Under the pieces are notes generated by a model that was not told the origin of the DNA, did not search any database, and worked only from the letters and a program-made list of their open reading frames with translations. Positions 62,944 to 64,000 of a DNA stretch of 64,000 nucleotides are shown here, piece after piece. Both the position numbers and the translations under genes were made by a program. Source of the stretch: Psychromonas arctica DSM 14288 (GTDB taxonomy: Bacteria > Pseudomonadota > Gammaproteobacteria > Enterobacterales > Psychromonadaceae); NCBI RefSeq assembly GCF_000482725.1, contig NZ_AXWP01000008.1, positions 91,602 through 155,601 of the forward strand. The letters are read 5' to 3'. Each line of letters opens with the position of its first letter. Positions within the stretch are counted from its first letter, which is position 1.

Positions 62944-63885
62944 TTAAAATTTTTGTTGTGCTTTTAACCCTGCTAGTCCTTGTAACCCTCCGGTATGAAC
63001 GGCCACTATATGCGTTCCAACAGGAAAAAAACCTTGTTCAATTAATTGCCATAGTGCATAAAACATTTTCCCTGTATAGATAGGTTCTATCGGGATTGTT
63101 GTTTGTTGTGTAAATTGATGGCAAAAATTCGCTAAGGATGACGATATCTTACCGTAGCCTCCTTCATGAAAGTCAGTATGTAAATGCCAATTTAACGCGT
63201 TTGCTTGAGGTACAAAGTGGGTGACAGTGTTACTTAAATAGTGTGCATTTTTAAGTACTGCAATGCCATGAACTTGTGTTTCGGGAGAGTATTTTAATGT
63301 GCCGCTGATTAAACCTGCCAAAGTGCCCGCGCTGCCTGTCGCGGTAAAAACATGATCTATAGGTTGCTCAGATTGCTGCGCTAATTCTATGCATATCTCT
63401 TCTACACCGGGAAGGGCTAAATCGTTACTACCACCTTCAGGGATAATATAAGCATCGCTATATTGTGATTGTATTGTTTGTAAATATTCAGCCTGCTCTT
63501 TTAAACGGTAGGTTTTTCTATCCACAAATTGTAGCTGCATGCCCCATTGCTGAGCTTGTGACAGTGTAGGGTTAGCTGCATAGTGCGCTTCGCCTCTAAT
63601 GATGCCGGTGGTCTTTACATTGAAGTGTTTACCCGCTGCTGCCAGAGCATGAATATGGTTAGAAAATGCCCCTCCGAAGCTAAGTATATGTTGCTGATGG
63701 TTTTTTTCTGCGTGCAATAGGTTATATTTTAGTTTTCTCCATTTGTTGCCGGATATCTCTGAATGCAATAAATCATCTCGTTTTATTGAGAGCTTTACTC
63801 CGTGAGCCGTGAGGAAAGGGAGATTGATTGATTGCAAAGGGCTAGGAGGCAGTTGCTGATATATACTGCTTTCTGTGAATCTCAT
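62944..63885 (-). CDS. PLP-dependent D-cysteine desulfhydrase/ACC deaminase-like protein
   Basis: A 313-residue fold-type II PLP enzyme. The PLP lysine is Lys48 in EISGNKWRKLKYNL. SFGGAFSNHIHALAAAGKHF supports the phosphate-binding fold, as do IPEGGSNDLALPGVEEI and HVFTATGSAGTLAGLISG. Family members include D-cysteine desulfhydrase and 1-aminocyclopropane-1-carboxylate deaminase; the substrate cannot be fixed from sequence alone. It is convergent with csrD, 136 bases away. Confidence 0.85.
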   Translation of the reverse strand: MRFTESSIYQQLPPSPLQSINLPFLTAHGVKLSIKRDDLLHSEISGNKWRKLKYNLLHAEKNHQQHILSFGGAFSNHIHALAAAGKHFNVKTTGIIRGEAHYAANPTLSQAQQWGMQLQFVDRKTYRLKEQAEYLQTIQSQYSDAYIIPEGGSNDLALPGVEEICIELAQQSEQPIDHVFTATGSAGTLAGLISGTLKYSPETQVHGIAVLKNAHYLSNTVTHFVPQANALNWHLHTDFHEGGYGKISSSLANFCHQFTQQTTIPIEPIYTGKMFYALWQLIEQGFFPVGTHIVAVHTGGLQGLAGLKAQQKF

Positions 63886-64000
63886 TTACTTTATTACCTA
63901 TAACGGAAAATGACAGTTTTTTGTACCTTATACGAGTTAAATTTATCATGATATGCATGATTGAGCGCTTAATTATCTGATCTGATTGTGAAGATGCTTA

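Noticed and set aside
62862-63083. Plus-strand frame overlapping the PLP enzyme
   Set aside because: Mostly in the opposite strand of a real gene; hydrophobic by chance.

Overview
The window is AT-rich chromosomal DNA from a marine gammaproteobacterium. The housekeeping genes (csrD, rsmC, glgCA, cysG, mdh, argR, slt, yejABEF, aroF-tyrA) and a large exosortase-type exopolysaccharide locus fit a psychrophilic Alteromonadales genome, most likely Psychromonas or a close relative. That placement is an inference from gene content and protein style. No rRNA, tRNA or CRISPR array was seen.

Positions about 1,000-38,400 hold an exosortase A (XrtA)/PEP-CTERM exopolysaccharide locus. It starts with a sensor kinase (PrsK-like) and the export and assembly genes: Wza-like lipoprotein, Wzz-like chain-length protein, a cytoplasmic BY-kinase-like ATPase and an outer-membrane beta-barrel. 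Next come a sigma-54-type response regulator (PrsR-like) and a TPR lipoprotein (PrsT-like). A block of sugar genes follows: two NodB-type deacetylases, WecG/TagA transferase, sulfotransferase, Wzx flippase, five GT4 glycosyltransferases, a CapK/PaaK-like adenylating enzyme, an O-antigen-ligase/Wzy-like protein and a CapA-like phosphatase. A secreted beta-helix protein, an XrtA-EpsI fusion, a heparinase II/III-like lyase and a FemAB/GNAT-like transferase complete it. Together they suggest a Wzx/Wzy-type, probably acidic and sulfated polymer. The WecG homologue points to a WecA-type lipid-linked GlcNAc primer, because no priming transferase is visible here. No PEP-CTERM substrate was recognised.

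Within this locus, 24,063-26,485 is a decayed second copy of the glycosyltransferase-CapK module found intact at 17,517-20,127. Only the tail of the glycosyltransferase remains. The CapK copy carries an IS30-family element (24,348-25,438), has lost about 70 codons at the insertion point, and has a frameshift at a run of six G.

From about 38,400 to the end the genes are mainly core: aroF-tyrA; raiA (opposite strand, with a CRP-like site); the yejABEF peptide importer; slt; a lone type IV pilin; argR with an ArtJ-like binding protein and mdh, with ArgR-box-like sequences on both sides of the binding-protein gene; a CBS-domain protein; cysG; a glgC-glgC-glgA operon on the minus strand; rsmC; csrD with degenerate GGDEF and EAL motifs; and a PLP-dependent D-cysteine desulfhydrase/ACC-deaminase-like enzyme. 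Several intergenic regions contain degenerate 11-14-bp tandem repeats.
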